Notes under the pieces: model-generated
Database searches by the model: none
Told to the model about the DNA's origin: nothing
The model's input: the letters and a program-made list of their open reading frames with translations, nothing else
Shown: positions 11,408 to 22,727 of the stretch, one piece after another
Position numbering within the stretch: position 1 is the stretch's first letter
How the letters are laid out: every line of letters starts with the position of its first letter
Program-made: the position numbers and the translations under genes
Assembly (NCBI GenBank): GCA_016808115.1
Contig: JAEQBH010005390.1
Coordinates: 84,699-148,698, forward strand
DNA length: 64,000 bases
Direction of reading: 5' to 3'
Origin: Tetrastigma voinierianum
Taxonomy: Eukaryota; Streptophyta; Magnoliopsida; Vitales; Vitaceae

Positions 11408-11991
11408 TGATTGGGTTTGAAAAATAGGCGCGGAGTCCACTCACCAAATGGCAGGATTTGAAAGAGATTTATAAGCAAGCCAGGTGAAACGTCAGGGCTC
11501 TTAGTGCCGACACAGGGAGCCGGTTCAGATTGCGCCCCGAGAATTTAATAACACGGACAGCCTAAAGAGCCCATATCCTGTAAAATCAAATCGAATCTCA
11601 CTAATAGGGGAAGTGGGATAATTCTCAATAACTGCCTTCTAATTATCCCTTATTAATCTGATAGCGATAAGGACAGAAAATCCCCCGTCTAATAAGAAGG
11701 AATCCTCGTCATCATCCAATTGGGAAGAACATCTACTATAAATTTCAGGCCACCGAGTGATTGAAAGTGCATTAGAACGGTCGCCCTCCTAAGCCGGTCG
11801 ATCTTTTTCTCTCTATAGGAAAGAAGCCGGCTTAGGCATCGAGCGGCGATGGGCGAGCTGGCGATCCCCTTGTTTCTTTTTTTTTGTAGAGTTCGAGCGT
11901 CGAGAGCCACTGGCCAGGCCTAACGACAGGTTCGGTTCGGCCCGGCGTTCCCGACTGCGCTCGGCCCGATTCGGTTGAAAAAGCATCATCA
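11408..11991 (+). repeat. Element H 3' LTR
   Basis: It starts TGATTGGG and ends ATCA, with a TATA box at 11737-11744 and the GTCGATCTTTTTCTCTC block near 11807. It is followed at 11992 by ATACC, identical to the bases left of the outer 5' LTR, so this is the true right end of the insertion. The copies differ by many substitutions and small indels, so the element is not young. Confidence 0.8.
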
Positions 11992-11996
11992 ATACC

Positions 11997-12030
11997 TTTA
12001 CTCAATACTATTTCGTGATCTTTAATATTG

Positions 12031-12079
<49 letters not shown>

Positions 12080-12481
12080 TGGAATTATACCAGATATGAT
12101 TTACTCGCACAAAATCAAAAGAAACTTTGCAAGTTACATCTTAAGGTGAATAAAATTTTATAATTTAATTGTGTGACTAACATGTCTATCACAAAAAACT
12201 AGAATAGAAAAAAAAATGACATAACATAAAGGTTTACGTGAAAATCCTTAAAAAGAAAACACAGACAAACTCATTGTAGTAAAGATGGGTATAAAAGTAA
12301 AAATATTTGCAACTCTAGTGAAATATCAATCCAAAAAATTCTAAATTACATCGTATATATTTATAACCATTTCAAATAGAACAAGTTCATATCATGGGAC
12401 TAAACTCCATCAACAATATCATATCACGTACTTTTTAGGTCAGATCTATTAACTATTCAAACACGGTCTCAATAATCAAAT
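11997..12481. other. Intergenic DNA between elements H and E
   Basis: AT-rich, with no gene. It begins with a (TA)n microsatellite and ends with CAAAT just before element E's LTR. A stretch around 12300-12380 (TTACATCGTATATATTTATAACCATTTCAAA) resembles 3790-3830, suggesting a shared dispersed repeat that I could not delimit. Confidence 0.5.
12034..12076. repeat. (TA)n microsatellite
   Basis: An uninterrupted TA dinucleotide run of 43 bp. Confidence 0.95.
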
Positions 12482-12711
12482 TGTTGGGTTTGAGATTGTC
12501 CCTATCTATCTTCATCTTAAGGGTTCTACAAGAAGATGTCTATCTTAGAGCCTAAGTTTGATGAAGATTTGATGAAATAGAACCAGGAAGTAGTTTGGAC
12601 TAAGGTAGTCCTCTAGTGCAAGGACGTGCCAAACTTAAAGAGTCTAGACTAGGGTTAGAGTTGACGTGAGACGCAAGTCAGTTCTGGATTCTTAGAGTCC
12701 AAGGTACTTGG
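12482..12711 (+). repeat. Element E 5' LTR, left part
   Basis: It opens with the canonical TG and ends at CTTGG (12707-12711), the 5-bp word duplicated when element D inserted. The continuation is at 57254, where the same CTTGG begins. The two parts total about 1.0 kb. CAAAT at 12477-12481 is the expected left target duplication of E, but the right copy is outside the window. Confidence 0.7.
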
Positions 12712-13188
12712 TGTTGTATAGGACCGTGGAATGCTAGGACGCCTGCGAATCAGAGATGTTTGGAACAATATGCAGAGAAGGAAAAACATAGAGGAACCAG
12801 TGTAGGTGAGGCGTGTTTAAAAACATTGTCATAGGAATTTTATTCATTAGGATCCTTGATAGCTCTTCGAGGGACTTTAGAACAAAAACAACGAGAGAAG
12901 ATGATGTAATTTCCTTCCTGATCAAATTGAATTTATAGAATGATAAAACGTAACATTTGGTTTGAATTTAAAAAATATGGTTGTTGGAGGGAGGGGGGGG
13001 GGGGATTCCATCGATTTTCACTGAAATGGGATTTTGTCTCATTTCTTGTGCACGTGAGGCCTCCCCTCTTCTCAAACCTTATCTACAAAGCACAAGAAGG
13101 GTGTTTTTAGTATATAAACCCCAAAAAGGTTTTATACTTTTCCCATATGGGACAAGGTTCTTTTTGAAAAAACCATCAAACAATAACA
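12712..13188 (-). repeat. Element D 3' LTR
   Basis: It aligns with 56666-57253 through shared blocks such as TGTTGTATA, CAATCAAATTGAATTTATAG-like wording, AGTATATAAACCC, ACTTTTCCCATA and CATCAAACAATAACA. It is about 110 bp shorter, mainly because of a deletion near 12985 where an 11-base G run now sits. On the - strand it is preceded by a GTGGGGG-containing polypurine tract and followed by the CCAAG target duplication. Confidence 0.8.
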
Positions 13189-13729
13189 ATCCCCCACATT
13201 TTTCAAAAAGACATTTGAAATCAAAACATTTTTTCAGGGTTATAGAAGAAGGTAAGTGCCTTAAATTTGGTGTTCGATGAATTATGAACCAAAATATAGA
13301 TGGATAAGATTTAATTTACAGAGTATTGATGAAGCTTATATGAACCATAGTACTCTTGATTGTAAATTAGAGACCTTATCATTAGCACTACACATCACAA
13401 ATCTTGATGTTCAACATTGTTGTGTGCGAATAGGCCATGCGCGAGCCTGATCATTTCATAAGTGCTCTAGAAATTTTACCAAAAAATTTCATGGGAGCGG
13501 CCCCACTCCACACTTACATAGGTTATTTCATCAAGTGCATACTGTATTTATATGTACTACATATAAGGGAAATGAAATCATTAAGAGTATAACTCAAATT
13601 CTTAAGATGCAGTCTTGCACCATGCACACACTATAGGAAGGGACAATTTATTGGTGTTAGCAGGATTAAAAAATGACTTGTTATTGCCCATATGAATCTT
13701 CTTCATGGGATCTCCAATCACAAAGGTTG
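13189..13729 (-). other. Element D 3' untranslated region and polypurine tract
   Basis: On the - strand this is the continuation of the sequence that follows the RNase H stop at 49736. The pre-insertion junction reads ...TGATAG-GAACC-CAACC..., with the composite A/B insertion at GAACC. The GTGATTGGAGATCCC block at 13706-13720 is wording I know from copia 3' UTRs. The region ends in ATGTGGGGGAT (complement of 13189-13199), the polypurine tract, directly against the 3' LTR. No coding is visible. Confidence 0.7.
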
Positions 13730-13789
13730 GGTTCTGTTCACCGAACCAAAACACACATACAAATTTATGACACTATTACCCGAGGACTG

Positions 13790-13895
13790 TTATGCAATCC
13801 GGCACGAAAACACATTAGCAGGACCAAAGAACCGTACAAATTTATGACACTATTGCGAAGGACTATTTGTCTAATCCCGGCAATGGCGCCAAAAC
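13790..13895 (-). repeat. PBS-derived tandem units in U5 of element A 3' LTR
   Basis: Two successive copies of the segment that contains a GGCGCCATTGCCGGGATTAGAC-type word followed by CATAAATTTGTA are seen, with a spacing of about 80 bp. The outer copy (about 13795-13810) is degenerate. The same arrangement is found in the 5' LTR, so the units belong to the LTR and not to the interior. Confidence 0.65.
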
Positions 13896-15321
13896 TTGTT
13901 ATCCTTATACTATATAAACCACCAATCTCTTAGAGTAAAATCATTTTCAAAGTTTGGTTTGGTGCGATGTGCAAGTACGGGTCGACAAGTAATAAAATGG
14001 ATTTAAGTCCAGATATCGATCCCACAGAGATCTCAAGAATTTTAAATCAACTACACTGACTACTCAATTTCCATACTATTTGGACCACAAAATGATAGTA
14101 GGATCCAGCATTAAGGTGCTGGAAAATTAAAAGAACAAAAGGAAAATAAGCTGAACCACCATCCAACATGCGGAAAATAAAAAAGAATAAAAGAATAGTT
14201 AATTTCTAATAAAAAGAAATGAATGCGAATAGTTATCCTCGGAAGACACATCAGTAAAAGCAGTTATAGTGAACTATCGATTCCTGTAGTTAGTCGATAA
14301 AATTTCTTGATTATCTCAAGTTTAAAAAATGCGTCCAAGGCGTTGATCACCGGTGGATCTCTCCACACTCCACATTTCATTATCTAATTTATGGCCTGAT
14401 TCTCTCGAATACAGGAAATTAGATAACTACTTTTAAAGGGACTTCCTTAATCTGGGTATTTTTCTTTTGCAATACTTCATACCCATTTTATGGACTGTAA
14501 ACCTTAGCTCCCAAGTTATCGGTCAAGCAAGGATATACAACTTCCAGATTGCTCCTCCTCGAAATTAGAATAGATCAACCTTTCCCTTGATTGAATCCAC
14601 AGCTAACACGGGATTGGCCTCACTATCAATTGAGGTGAACTCTTTGCTTGTTTAAAATAGATAACTCCTTCAACTTCGTTCTTGATTTCAAGTGAGAAGA
14701 GGATTTATCTAAGTGAACTTACAAAGCTCAGATCCCACCCAATAAGCGGGGTTAGTATACCTTCAAAGAAATGTACATTACTCTCGGGAATGTCTTCCTG
14801 TGTCCTTTCCCGGACCTCCTTGAAATCGAAGACTGATACCCTTGAAATCTTAACGGGTATAAGAATGATATTCAGATCTAAGACAATAAACCCAAAGCAG
14901 TAAATTCATTAGCGAAATTAACAAGGCTCTTTGGAAGCGACTACGGGAAAGATAAATTCTGACTATAACGTTCATAGCTGTTTGGATTCCTCAGTTACTG
15001 AATTACACGTCACGACATTCCTACGATCATAAGAATAGCGCATTTCAGGCGAAACAATCGAATTCGAATTTGTCGAACTTCAAACATTCAGTGTGTTTGA
15101 AAGAAATTGAAATGCGCATTCGGCTTATTTCCAACCGATAACATCAGTTAGAAAATACAACGAAAATAAAAATACGAGAGCATAATACGCTCTAAAACGA
15201 CGAAATAAAAATTAAGAAAAGAAATAAAAGAAAAGAAAGAAAAATAAAGAAAGCGAGCTTTGTTTATCGGACCTCGTGCGTGGCGCCAAGGCGCTTTACA
15301 GTGAAATTTGGATAGGCTGGC

Positions 15322-15333
15322 GTGTTTATAGGG
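15322..15333 (-). promoter_or_regulatory. TATA box of element A 3' LTR
   Basis: CCCTATAAACAC on the - strand, between the palindrome array (upstream) and the R/U5 part. The equivalent in the 5' LTR is at 21634-21643. It is placed where the U3 promoter is expected. Confidence 0.55.
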
Positions 15334-15394
15334 TTCCTCGGTGGGCCTAATCGATGTAACTGCGTGGTTAGTATCCAGGCCCAAGTCACTGTTC

Positions 15395-16080
15395 AAGTCG
15401 CGACGTCAGTTTCCTTGTCGTGACATCATCGATGTCGCGACATCAATCACGTCGCGACATCAACTTACTCTATGCCCAGCCTTGATTTGGTCATTCTTGA
15501 TGTCGCGACATCTTGTATCGCGACATCTTCTCACGTCTTGGCGGGTTTGATTGTTCTCTCGATGTCGCGGCGTCGATATCTTATCGCGACCTCGGCTGTT
15601 TCATCTGCCCGGTCTTCAAGCGATGTCGCGGATATCGCGACATCAATCTCTTGTCTTGACATCATCTTATGGAAGCTATGGGGTTTCAAGCGGTAGCTCA
15701 CGATGTCCGCGACGCCGATATACTTTGTAGCGACCTCACTTCGCTGAAGCTTCACCTTCCAAGCGGCAGTGCGGTGCCGACTTGATCTCATGTCGCGACA
15801 TCGACATGGCTCGCGATCTTCTCTTGATGGTTCTTGATGTCGTGACTTCAGCCTCTTGTCATGACATCATCGATGTCAGCGACATGAATCTTCAGTCGCG
15901 ACATCGACTTAGGTCTTTGGGAAAAACTTTGGCCAGTTGCTCGATGTCGCGACCTCGATCCGTCAGCGACATTAGCTTAAGTCTTTGCGGTCTTTAACTT
16001 GTCTTGGATGTGACATCAATATGTTGTCGTCCATGTCGCGACTGAATCGAATTTCCTTGATTTCGATGTGCGACCTCATG
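15395..16080. repeat. Palindrome array TGTCGCGACA in U3 of element A 3' LTR
   Basis: Repeated every few tens of bases is GATGTCGCGACATC or a decayed version (TGTCGTGACA, TGTCATGACA, GTCGCGACGTC). The core TGTCGCGACA is a perfect 10-bp palindrome centred on CGCG. The array begins about 60 bp upstream of the TATA box. The 5' LTR has the matching array at 21715-22440. Confidence 0.85.
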
Positions 16081-16308
16081 GCGAGCGTGTAAACTAGCTG
16101 CATCGTATTGACGGTTCTTTTCATTTACCTTTCGCCATTCGGCGCACTTTTCCTCCACTTATTCTTTGTATTTTTCTACTTTCTTTTCTCTCTTCACGCT
16201 AATAACTGTAATTTGGTGAGTTTTCTTCATATTTACGTATATTAATTATTCATTTAGATGAAAATCAAACAGAAAAATGGACTAAAAATAGATGACTTAA
16301 GCTCATCC

Positions 16309-16325
16309 AAAGAGCTCCCCCTAAC
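16309..16325 (-). promoter_or_regulatory. Element A polypurine tract
   Basis: On the - strand AGTTAGGGGGAGCTCTTT abuts the start of the 3' LTR. The G-run in a purine context at this spot matches the equivalent tract of element B (25560-25575). Confidence 0.65.
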
Positions 16326-19130
16326 TTAAGAAATTTTGCTTGTCTGAAGCAAAGAAAAAAGAAAGAATTGTTTGTCCTCAAACAAGAAGGACACTTCTGT
16401 TTGTTTTTCATCCTTTATACATCTGCCTTTCTAATCTAGAAGCTAAAGATATCAGCATTAATTCAAGCTTAGGTTTGAGATGAAAGAATAAAGCATGGTA
16501 TAACTTTATCACAAAATTTCTTGATAAGCTAATGTATTTAAGCAGTTTATTTACCAAGTCTTACTCGGTGTGTGTGCGGTGGCAATCCTTCTCAACTTCT
16601 TCTTAGTTTTAGTAAATCTTAAGAGTTTCTTGTTGTTTATTTCAAGTCCCATATGCTTGTTTTCATATTGATCTCCCGCTAATGTAGAATTTGATTCCAA
16701 CCTTCAAAATCAATCGGAGTCTTTTGGCTTGTATTAGGCTTGGGTAAAGGGTAGGATGAATGGAATTTTTAGGTTGAGATTACCCAGACTCTTTTCTTTT
16801 CTCCTCAAGCGCTCATTTCCTCCTAAAAAAAAAAAGAAACTCCCAGGCATGTTTGGAGTTCACCTCTGTGTTCTTCTTTTCAAAGGCTGTATGCTCTAAT
16901 TCTCTCATACGTAATTCGATTTTGGGGGAATTTTCCTTCTAATGCGCCCCTTAGAATTATATATGTTTTTGTCTTTTAGGCTTTCTAACACTCTTGCGAA
17001 CTTTGGGTTGTAGCTCCCATGCAGATGAGTAGTAGGGTACTAGTGTTGAAACACCCCTAAGAACTTAATTGTTCAGAGAGTTAGGCCACAAGGCCAAAAA
17101 CTATTCTTTTTAGCTTTCTTTCCTTTTGTATTTTCCTGTCTTCGACCTCTCTTCCTTCACCTTCTCTGTACATCTCTTTTGCCTTTCCCTAATCAAACTC
17201 CCCCAAACTTCATCTCTTTCCTCTCCTTTTTGAGTTCTTGGGTCATCATAGGTTCTTTACTGGAAGTTTAGTGATAAGGATGGCTTGGGCTTTTCATTGG
17301 CTTATTTTGAAGACATGGAATATCTTAGCTCAAGTCGAGGGACTAAGGTGTATCTGGCTTTTATATACATAGTGAGTGGCTGAAAATAGCTGTTCAATAA
17401 TGGCCTGTATCATTTTTGTTGGTTGTTTCGACTAGGATTTCGCCTCAATCAATATTCAAACAAGTTCTAGAGCGTGGATTACAAATTACGAATTCCATTT
17501 TAATTTCGAACAAAGTTTCAAAGGTGTTGTTGACCGGGGTGTATTATTTCCTTCAAAGACTTGTGTTTATTCAACTGTCTATTTACATTAAGTTGCCCAG
17601 TACTTTACATTTATATCCAAAATTAACCAATTTCTCGAGTTTTCAGCAAGCGAACTTGAACGAGACGGTACATACTCTTAGTTTGTTCTGTGCTATATTC
17701 TCCATTCTTTTGAAAAATTGAGCGAGAACTTATAAATATTTAATTTTGATTCTAGCAGAAAATAAACTGATCTGAAACACAATCCACATCATGATCAACC
17801 AATTTGTAAATCAACGAGGAATTTTATTCAAATATCGGAATTTCGATATTACACCAAGCGTTTCATTTACAAATTTTTACTAAATTCAAGAAAAACTACA
17901 TTTCTGCTCTAAAATCTATCTCTTCTCCAGAATGTTGCATCCCCCACTTCAAAATTTGGTTCCCCAGACGCCAGGCTCACGATGGCGGTCGGCCGGAATT
18001 AACAAGGTGGGTTCAACAAATTGGGGGACCGCTTCCACCTTTTTCTTTGGAGCTTCTTGGTTGATGGATTCTAACTAATCCATATTCCCTTCCCATCAAC
18101 AACTTTCTGGGTGAAACAACGTTTTATGGAACACTTAGTGGAATTGATTTGTTTTCCGACTCCACTCATTCCATAAAACAGTGTTTGTACCCCTCGGACG
18201 CTTCTTTCACTCTCATTTTCCATTCCCTTCATTCTTTCTGCTTGTTTCTAATTCCTTGTTCTTCCATCCCTTTTATAGTGAGGTGTGTCTCTTGGAAAGA
18301 ACAAAGTCAATTATGATTTCCTTCAATTTCTATGGGAAGATTAAATGAGATTCATCGATTTATGTCCCTTCTTGTATTTTCAATCCAGATTTCGGCTTTT
18401 CTTGGAGAATTTGGAAAGTTTTTCTTGAATGCCTTTATTTTCCTCTGATTATGCTCCTTGAGCGGGATATTCTCTGAGATAGGTCGATCAGATGGATTTA
18501 CGTTTCTGTATTTATTGCTATTTGTTCTGCATAAGTTTTGGGTGAATTTTAGTTCGTTGGACCTTGGGCATGAGGTAGACACTGAGGTTAATGTTTTAGA
18601 GCATTACTTTTGAAATTACTTCATTATCTATTGGGCAATAAAGTCTAGACGGTAATTACTGGAAGTGGCGTTGTGGAACCTAAGATTTATGGCGGAGAAT
18701 GTTTTATTTTGGTTATGACTAAATTTCATCAATTTGACTTTCTTTTCCACTTATTATTCTTCATTCTCTCATCTTGGTCCAGTCTCTGAACAAGTATTTG
18801 TCTCAAAACAATAAACAATCAACTTCTGACAATATCTTGAGTTGTTCAATGTCACTCAAATCAACCCGCAGCTCAATTTATTTTATCATGCGGAAATTGA
18901 CAATTTCTATTATTTCATATTCAATAGTTAAGCATTCTTTAGATAAAATAAATTCCCCCAAACTTTGTCAATATACTTCAAATATAAAATCTAGCAAATT
19001 ATTTCAACTCCATTACGATAAAGATAGAAAGGAATAGAGAGACTCCCACTTTTTTATTCCGGTCGCATGTTATATGCTCCGGTACGTCTGAATGTGATTT
19101 TAGAATCCTTCTTTGTGCAAATCTTCATTC
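16326..19130 (-). other. Element A interior: 3' non-coding DNA, no pol
   Basis: The part nearest the 3' LTR (16326 to about 17450) parallels element B's 3' UTR (25576 to about 26860). Both have TTGTTTGTC..CAAACAA next to the tract, and both have AAACACCCCTAAGAACTTAATTGTTC (17048 and 26400). Between about 17450 and 19130 I see no protein-like frame that survives and no polymerase motif. Small open frames on either strand (for example 18352-18582) are unrecognised. Confidence 0.55.
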
Positions 19131-19134
19131 TTTC

Positions 19135-19740
19135 CTAACTCTGCCGTTTTTTAGGCGTAGTTGGACTTCCTTTCATTCAACCAATGTATCAATGCATCCA
19201 GTTTGGCCTCTATGGTGGCAAATTTGTCCATCCACATTCCTTTTGCTTTCTTATTTCGCCGTTTCTCCACTGAGAAATTTCACATGATTAATGTTGTATT
19301 CGACCAAGATTTTTCCTATCATTATCTTGGTTCTCACTTTCCCATGTTTGGAATTAGTAATTTCCCTTCTTTGTCCAGTAGGAAGGGATGGAGTAAAGAA
19401 TTTGCTGAAATAAGCTCTCATTAGCTCCTTCCGTGGCTCGTTATGATTCATATGGTAGAGTTAAACCATGTTCTGACCATATCGTAAAGAGAATGGGAAT
19501 AGCTATATTGAATAACTACGGCTCCACACCATTCAACTTAACGATGTTAGCCATCCACGAGAATCTTCCGGTGCTCGTTTTGGATCTTCGAATTGGGATG
19601 ACGAGCGTCTTTGTTGGATACCATGGTTATCGATCTTTGGTTCGAGGTTCAAAATTATTAGCATTGATTAGCTGGCATACCGTTCTATTGCTAAATATTT
19701 ATTGTGGATGAATGAATTCCATAAATTCTCCATAGTGTCA
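19135..19740 (-). pseudogene. Element A gag remnant
   Basis: On the - strand, scattered over three frames, are pieces of an Athila gag. ANNFE and VKLNGV near 19660-19520 correspond to the N-terminal nucleocapsid-like domain. RKELMRAYFSKFFTPS near 19430-19380 is the middle of the domain. ATIEAKLDAL near 19210-19160 matches the position and wording of AIEAKLDAL in element B's gag. Frame changes and stops separate them. Gag would have formed the particle that packages the RNA. This copy cannot be translated into a full product. Confidence 0.65.
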
Positions 19741-20015
19741 TGCTCTTTGAGGTCTTTTCTTTGCACATTCCTGGTTAGGTTTGCAGTCTAATCCTTTATG
19801 TCATGGTACGTATGGCTTTGTCTTCTGAAATCAAAGTACACTCAGATCAATAGGATTAGCCTAATCAACAAACATTTTCAATATGGGTTGTTAAAGGTCA
19901 GTGGCTACAAGATTCACTGCTTGAAACGCTATTTTTGTTCTTTTTTTCTTTTAAAAAAATGTCCAAATTAGTATTTCTTTGCTCCCATCAGATATGGGTA
20001 CAAATTCTTTTGAAT

Positions 20016-20038
20016 CCCGACAACGGCGCCATAAAACT
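20016..20038 (-). promoter_or_regulatory. Element A primer binding site
   Basis: On the - strand TGGCGCCGTTGTCGGGA lies a few bases after the LTR end GTGAACA. It is complementary to the 3' end of a tRNA-Asp-like molecule, which is the usual primer for Athila-type elements. The neighbouring LTR contains two further, decayed copies of the same segment. Confidence 0.7.
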
Positions 20039-22669
20039 TGTTCACGAGACAAAACATACAAATTTATGACACTATTACCAAAGGACTATTGTCTAATCCC
20101 CGGCAGCGGTACAAAACACATTATAGGACCAAAACTCCGTACAAATTTATGACCTGCTTATTACGAGGACTATTGTCTAATCCCCGCCAACGGCGCCAAA
20201 ACTTGTTATCCTTATACTATATAAACCACCAATCTCTACCCAAAGTCAAATCATTTTTCAAAAGTTTGGTTTTGAGTCGATGTGCGAGTGCACGGTCGAC
20301 AAGTAATAAAATGTAAGTCGGTCATCGATCCAGAGATCTCGAAAATTTTTTAAATCAACTACCATGACTACTCAATTTCCATACTATTTGGACCTATAAA
20401 ATGATGATAGGATCCAACATTAAGGTGCTGGAAAATTAAGCGAACAAAAAGGAAAATAAGCGAACCATCCAACATCTTGGAAATAAAGAATAAAGAATAG
20501 TTAATTTCTAATAAAAAGAAATGAATACTGAATAGTTATCCTCGGTACATCAATAGAAGCTTGGTTATAGTGAACTATCGATTCACAATGATTAATTAAG
20601 ATAAAATTTCTTGATTATCTCAAGTTTCAAAATCTGTGTCGAGGGCGTTGTAGTGCTGGCTGGATCTCTCCTCCACATTTCATTTATCTAATTTATGACT
20701 TGATTCTCCTGAATCTGAGGGAATTAGATAACTACTTTTAAAAGGGACTTTATGTCACAGGTATTTTCTTTTGCAATACTTCATACCGCATTTATGGATG
20801 TTGTAAACAGCTCCCGAGTTATCGGTCAAACGGGATGCTCGGCTTTCAGAGTTGCTCCTCCTCAGTACGAATAGATCGACCTTTCCTTGATTAGATCACA
20901 GCTAACGAGTTAACCTCACTATCCAGAGATTGAGGGTGAACTCTTGCTTGTTTAAATAGATAACTCATTCAGCTCGTTCTTGATTTCAAAGTGAGGAAGA
21001 GGATTTATCTAAGTGAACTTACAAAGCTCAAGATCCCTAATAAGCGAGGTTAAGCCATGCCTTCAAAAGAAATGTACAATTGCTCTGGGAATGTCTTCCT
21101 GTGTCACTCGAGGAGGACCACCTTGAAATCGAGCAATGACGCGCAAATCTTACTTGGTATAAGCGTGTTCGGATCCCAGGCAAATAAACCCAAAACCCAG
21201 TAAATTCATTAAGCGCTGAAATTAACAAGGCTACGGAAAGCGACTACGGGAAAGAGAGATAAATTAGAGCTATAACGTTCACTTAATGGAAAATTTGGAT
21301 TCCTCAATTCTTTGAATTACACGATACAACATTCTTCTGATCATAAGAATAGCGCAATTTAGCGAAATGTCGAATTCAAATTTATGCGAACTTCAAACAT
21401 TCGGTATTAATTTGAAAAAGAAATTGAAATGCATTCGGCTTGGCTCAAGCGATAACATCAGTTCGGAAAATACAAGCGAAAATAAAAATACGAGCATAAT
21501 CTGCTCCTAAAGCAGCGGAAATAAAATTAAGAAAATAAAGAAAAGAAAAGAAAAATAAAGAAAACGAGCTTTCAGATTTATCAGTTCTCGTCTGTGGCCG
21601 TAATTGCTTTAATGAAGGTGCGGATAGGCTGGCGTGTTTATAGGGTTCCTCAATTGGAGCCTAATCAATGTAGCTTGCTGTGGTTTTTGAGTATCGAAGG
21701 CTGAGTCGCTGTTTAAGTCGCGACTTCAGTTTCCTTGTCGTGACATCATAGATGTCGCGACATCAATCTCATGTCGTGACATCAACGTACTCTATGTAGC
21801 CTTGATTTGGTCATTCTTAATGTCGCGACATCAATATCTGGTCGCGACATCTTCTCACGTCTTGGCAGGTTTCGATTGTTTCTCTCGATGTCGGCGGCGT
21901 CGATATCATGCGACCTCGGCTCATTTCATCTGCGGTCTTCCGCGATGTGGCGGTCTTCGGCGACATCAATCTCTTGTCAGCGACATCATCTTATGGAAGG
22001 CCCCATGGGTTTCAAGCGGTCGCTCACGATGTCCGCGACATCGATATCTTGCCGCGACCTCTCACTTCATGAAGCTTCACCCTTCAAGCGGCAGTGCGGT
22101 GTCGCGACTTGATCTCATGTCGCGACATGACATAACTGCGATCTTCTCTTGATAGTTCTTGATGCCCGTGACCGGCCTCTTATCGTGACATCATCGATGT
22201 CAGCGACATCATCGATGTCGCGACATCAATCTCGACTCGCGACATCAACTTAGTTCTGCGGGGCTTTATTTGGTCGCTCACGATCTAACCGTGACCTCGA
22301 TCCCACGTCGACATCGACTTAGAATCTTTTCGCGATCTTTAGCTTGTCTTGGATATGCGACATCAATATGTTGTCGTCCATGTCGCGACCTGAATCAGAT
22401 TTCCTTCAATTTCCTGATGTCGCGACCTCATGGCCCGGGTATGTAAACCCCAGCGCATCAATGACTCAGCGAGTTCTTTTTTCATTTTACGCTCCGCCAT
22501 TCGACTGCACTTTTCCTCCACTTATTGCTGTATTTTTCTACTTTCTTTCTCTCTTCCTGCTAATAACAATTTGGTGAGTTTCTTCATATTTCTGTATATT
22601 AATTATTCATTTCTAGATGAAAATCAAACAGAAAAATGGACTAAAAATAGATGACTTTTAAGCTCATCA
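20039..22669 (-). repeat. Element A 5' LTR
   Basis: 2,631 bp. In element orientation it runs from TGATGAGC at 22669 to GTGAACA at 20039 and is followed by the PBS. It holds the palindrome array at 22440-21715, a TATA box at 21643-21634, and two PBS-like units near 20095 and 20180. GGTTC at 22670-22674 is its target duplication. Confidence 0.8.
21715..22440. repeat. Palindrome array TGTCGCGACA in U3 of element A 5' LTR
   Basis: Counterpart of 15395-16080. Units are mostly GATGTCGCGACATC with substitutions such as TGTCGTGACA and one-base indels. It lies upstream of the TATA box at 21634-21643. Confidence 0.85.
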
Positions 22670-22674
22670 GGTTC

Positions 22675-22727
22675 CTATCGCATTACCACCAAAGAGTATT
22701 CAATCCCTGGTAACAGCGCCAAAAACT
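22675..22727 (-). repeat. Truncated PBS unit between elements A and B
   Basis: A 53-bp piece reads, on the - strand, as a PBS-like TGGCGCTGTTACCAGGGA followed by the ATACTCTTTGGTGG stretch seen in element B's U5 units. It is cut off at CCTATCG, which matches the first bases of element D's own target region next to B's 5' LTR (49722-49731). It is the broken end of B's 3' LTR at the A/B junction. Confidence 0.5.

Larger units (their letters stand above)
6488..11991 (+). mobile_element. Element H: GC-rich non-autonomous LTR retrotransposon
   Basis: Three LTR copies define the element: 6488-7044, 7092-7673 and 11408-11991. The outer ends are flanked by the same 5-bp word ATACC (6483-6487 and 11992-11996), so the outermost LTRs are the original termini. 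A purine-rich tract, AAGGGTGGGAACA, sits directly before the third LTR, setting the + orientation. The interior is strikingly GC-rich next to AT-rich flanks and contains no recognisable gag, protease, reverse transcriptase or integrase, so it depended on a partner element. Long, LTR-bounded, coding-poor plant elements of this sort are usually gypsy-derived, often Tat-like. That lineage call is inference. Confidence 0.8.
13735..16308 (-). repeat. Element A 3' LTR
   Basis: It aligns with 20039-22669 over its whole length, with many small indels. In element orientation it starts (T)GGATGAGC where the 5' copy starts TGATGAGC, contains the palindrome array (16080-15395), a TATA box (CCCTATAAAC, 15322-15333) and ends GGTGAACA. 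Two PBS-like segments lie inside its U5 end, at about 13795-13815 and 13874-13895. The target duplication follows. Confidence 0.8.
13735..22669 (-). mobile_element. Element A: internally deleted Athila-like Ty3/gypsy retrotransposon
   Basis: Two long LTRs (13735-16308 and 20039-22669) enclose a 3.7-kb interior. On the - strand the 5' LTR (higher coordinates) is followed by a tRNA-Asp-type PBS, a decayed gag fragment, and then 3' non-coding DNA related to that of element B. Reverse transcriptase, RNase H and integrase are absent. GGTTC flanks the element on both sides (13730-13734 and 22670-22674). It is a non-autonomous relative of B: the two share LTR start, PBS type, palindrome arrays and 3' UTR wording, but their LTRs are clearly different families. 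Confidence 0.8.

Noticed and set aside
11408..11991. A separate solo LTR next to element H
   Set aside because: The ATACC flank pairs it with the LTR at 6488, and a polypurine tract precedes it, so it is H's own 3' LTR.
12440..12481. A large tandem duplication suggested by the shared TATTCAAA..GGTCTCAATAATCA words at 6427 and 12449
   Set aside because: Similarity is limited to about 30 bp, and sequence on either side does not match. Probably fragments of a dispersed repeat.
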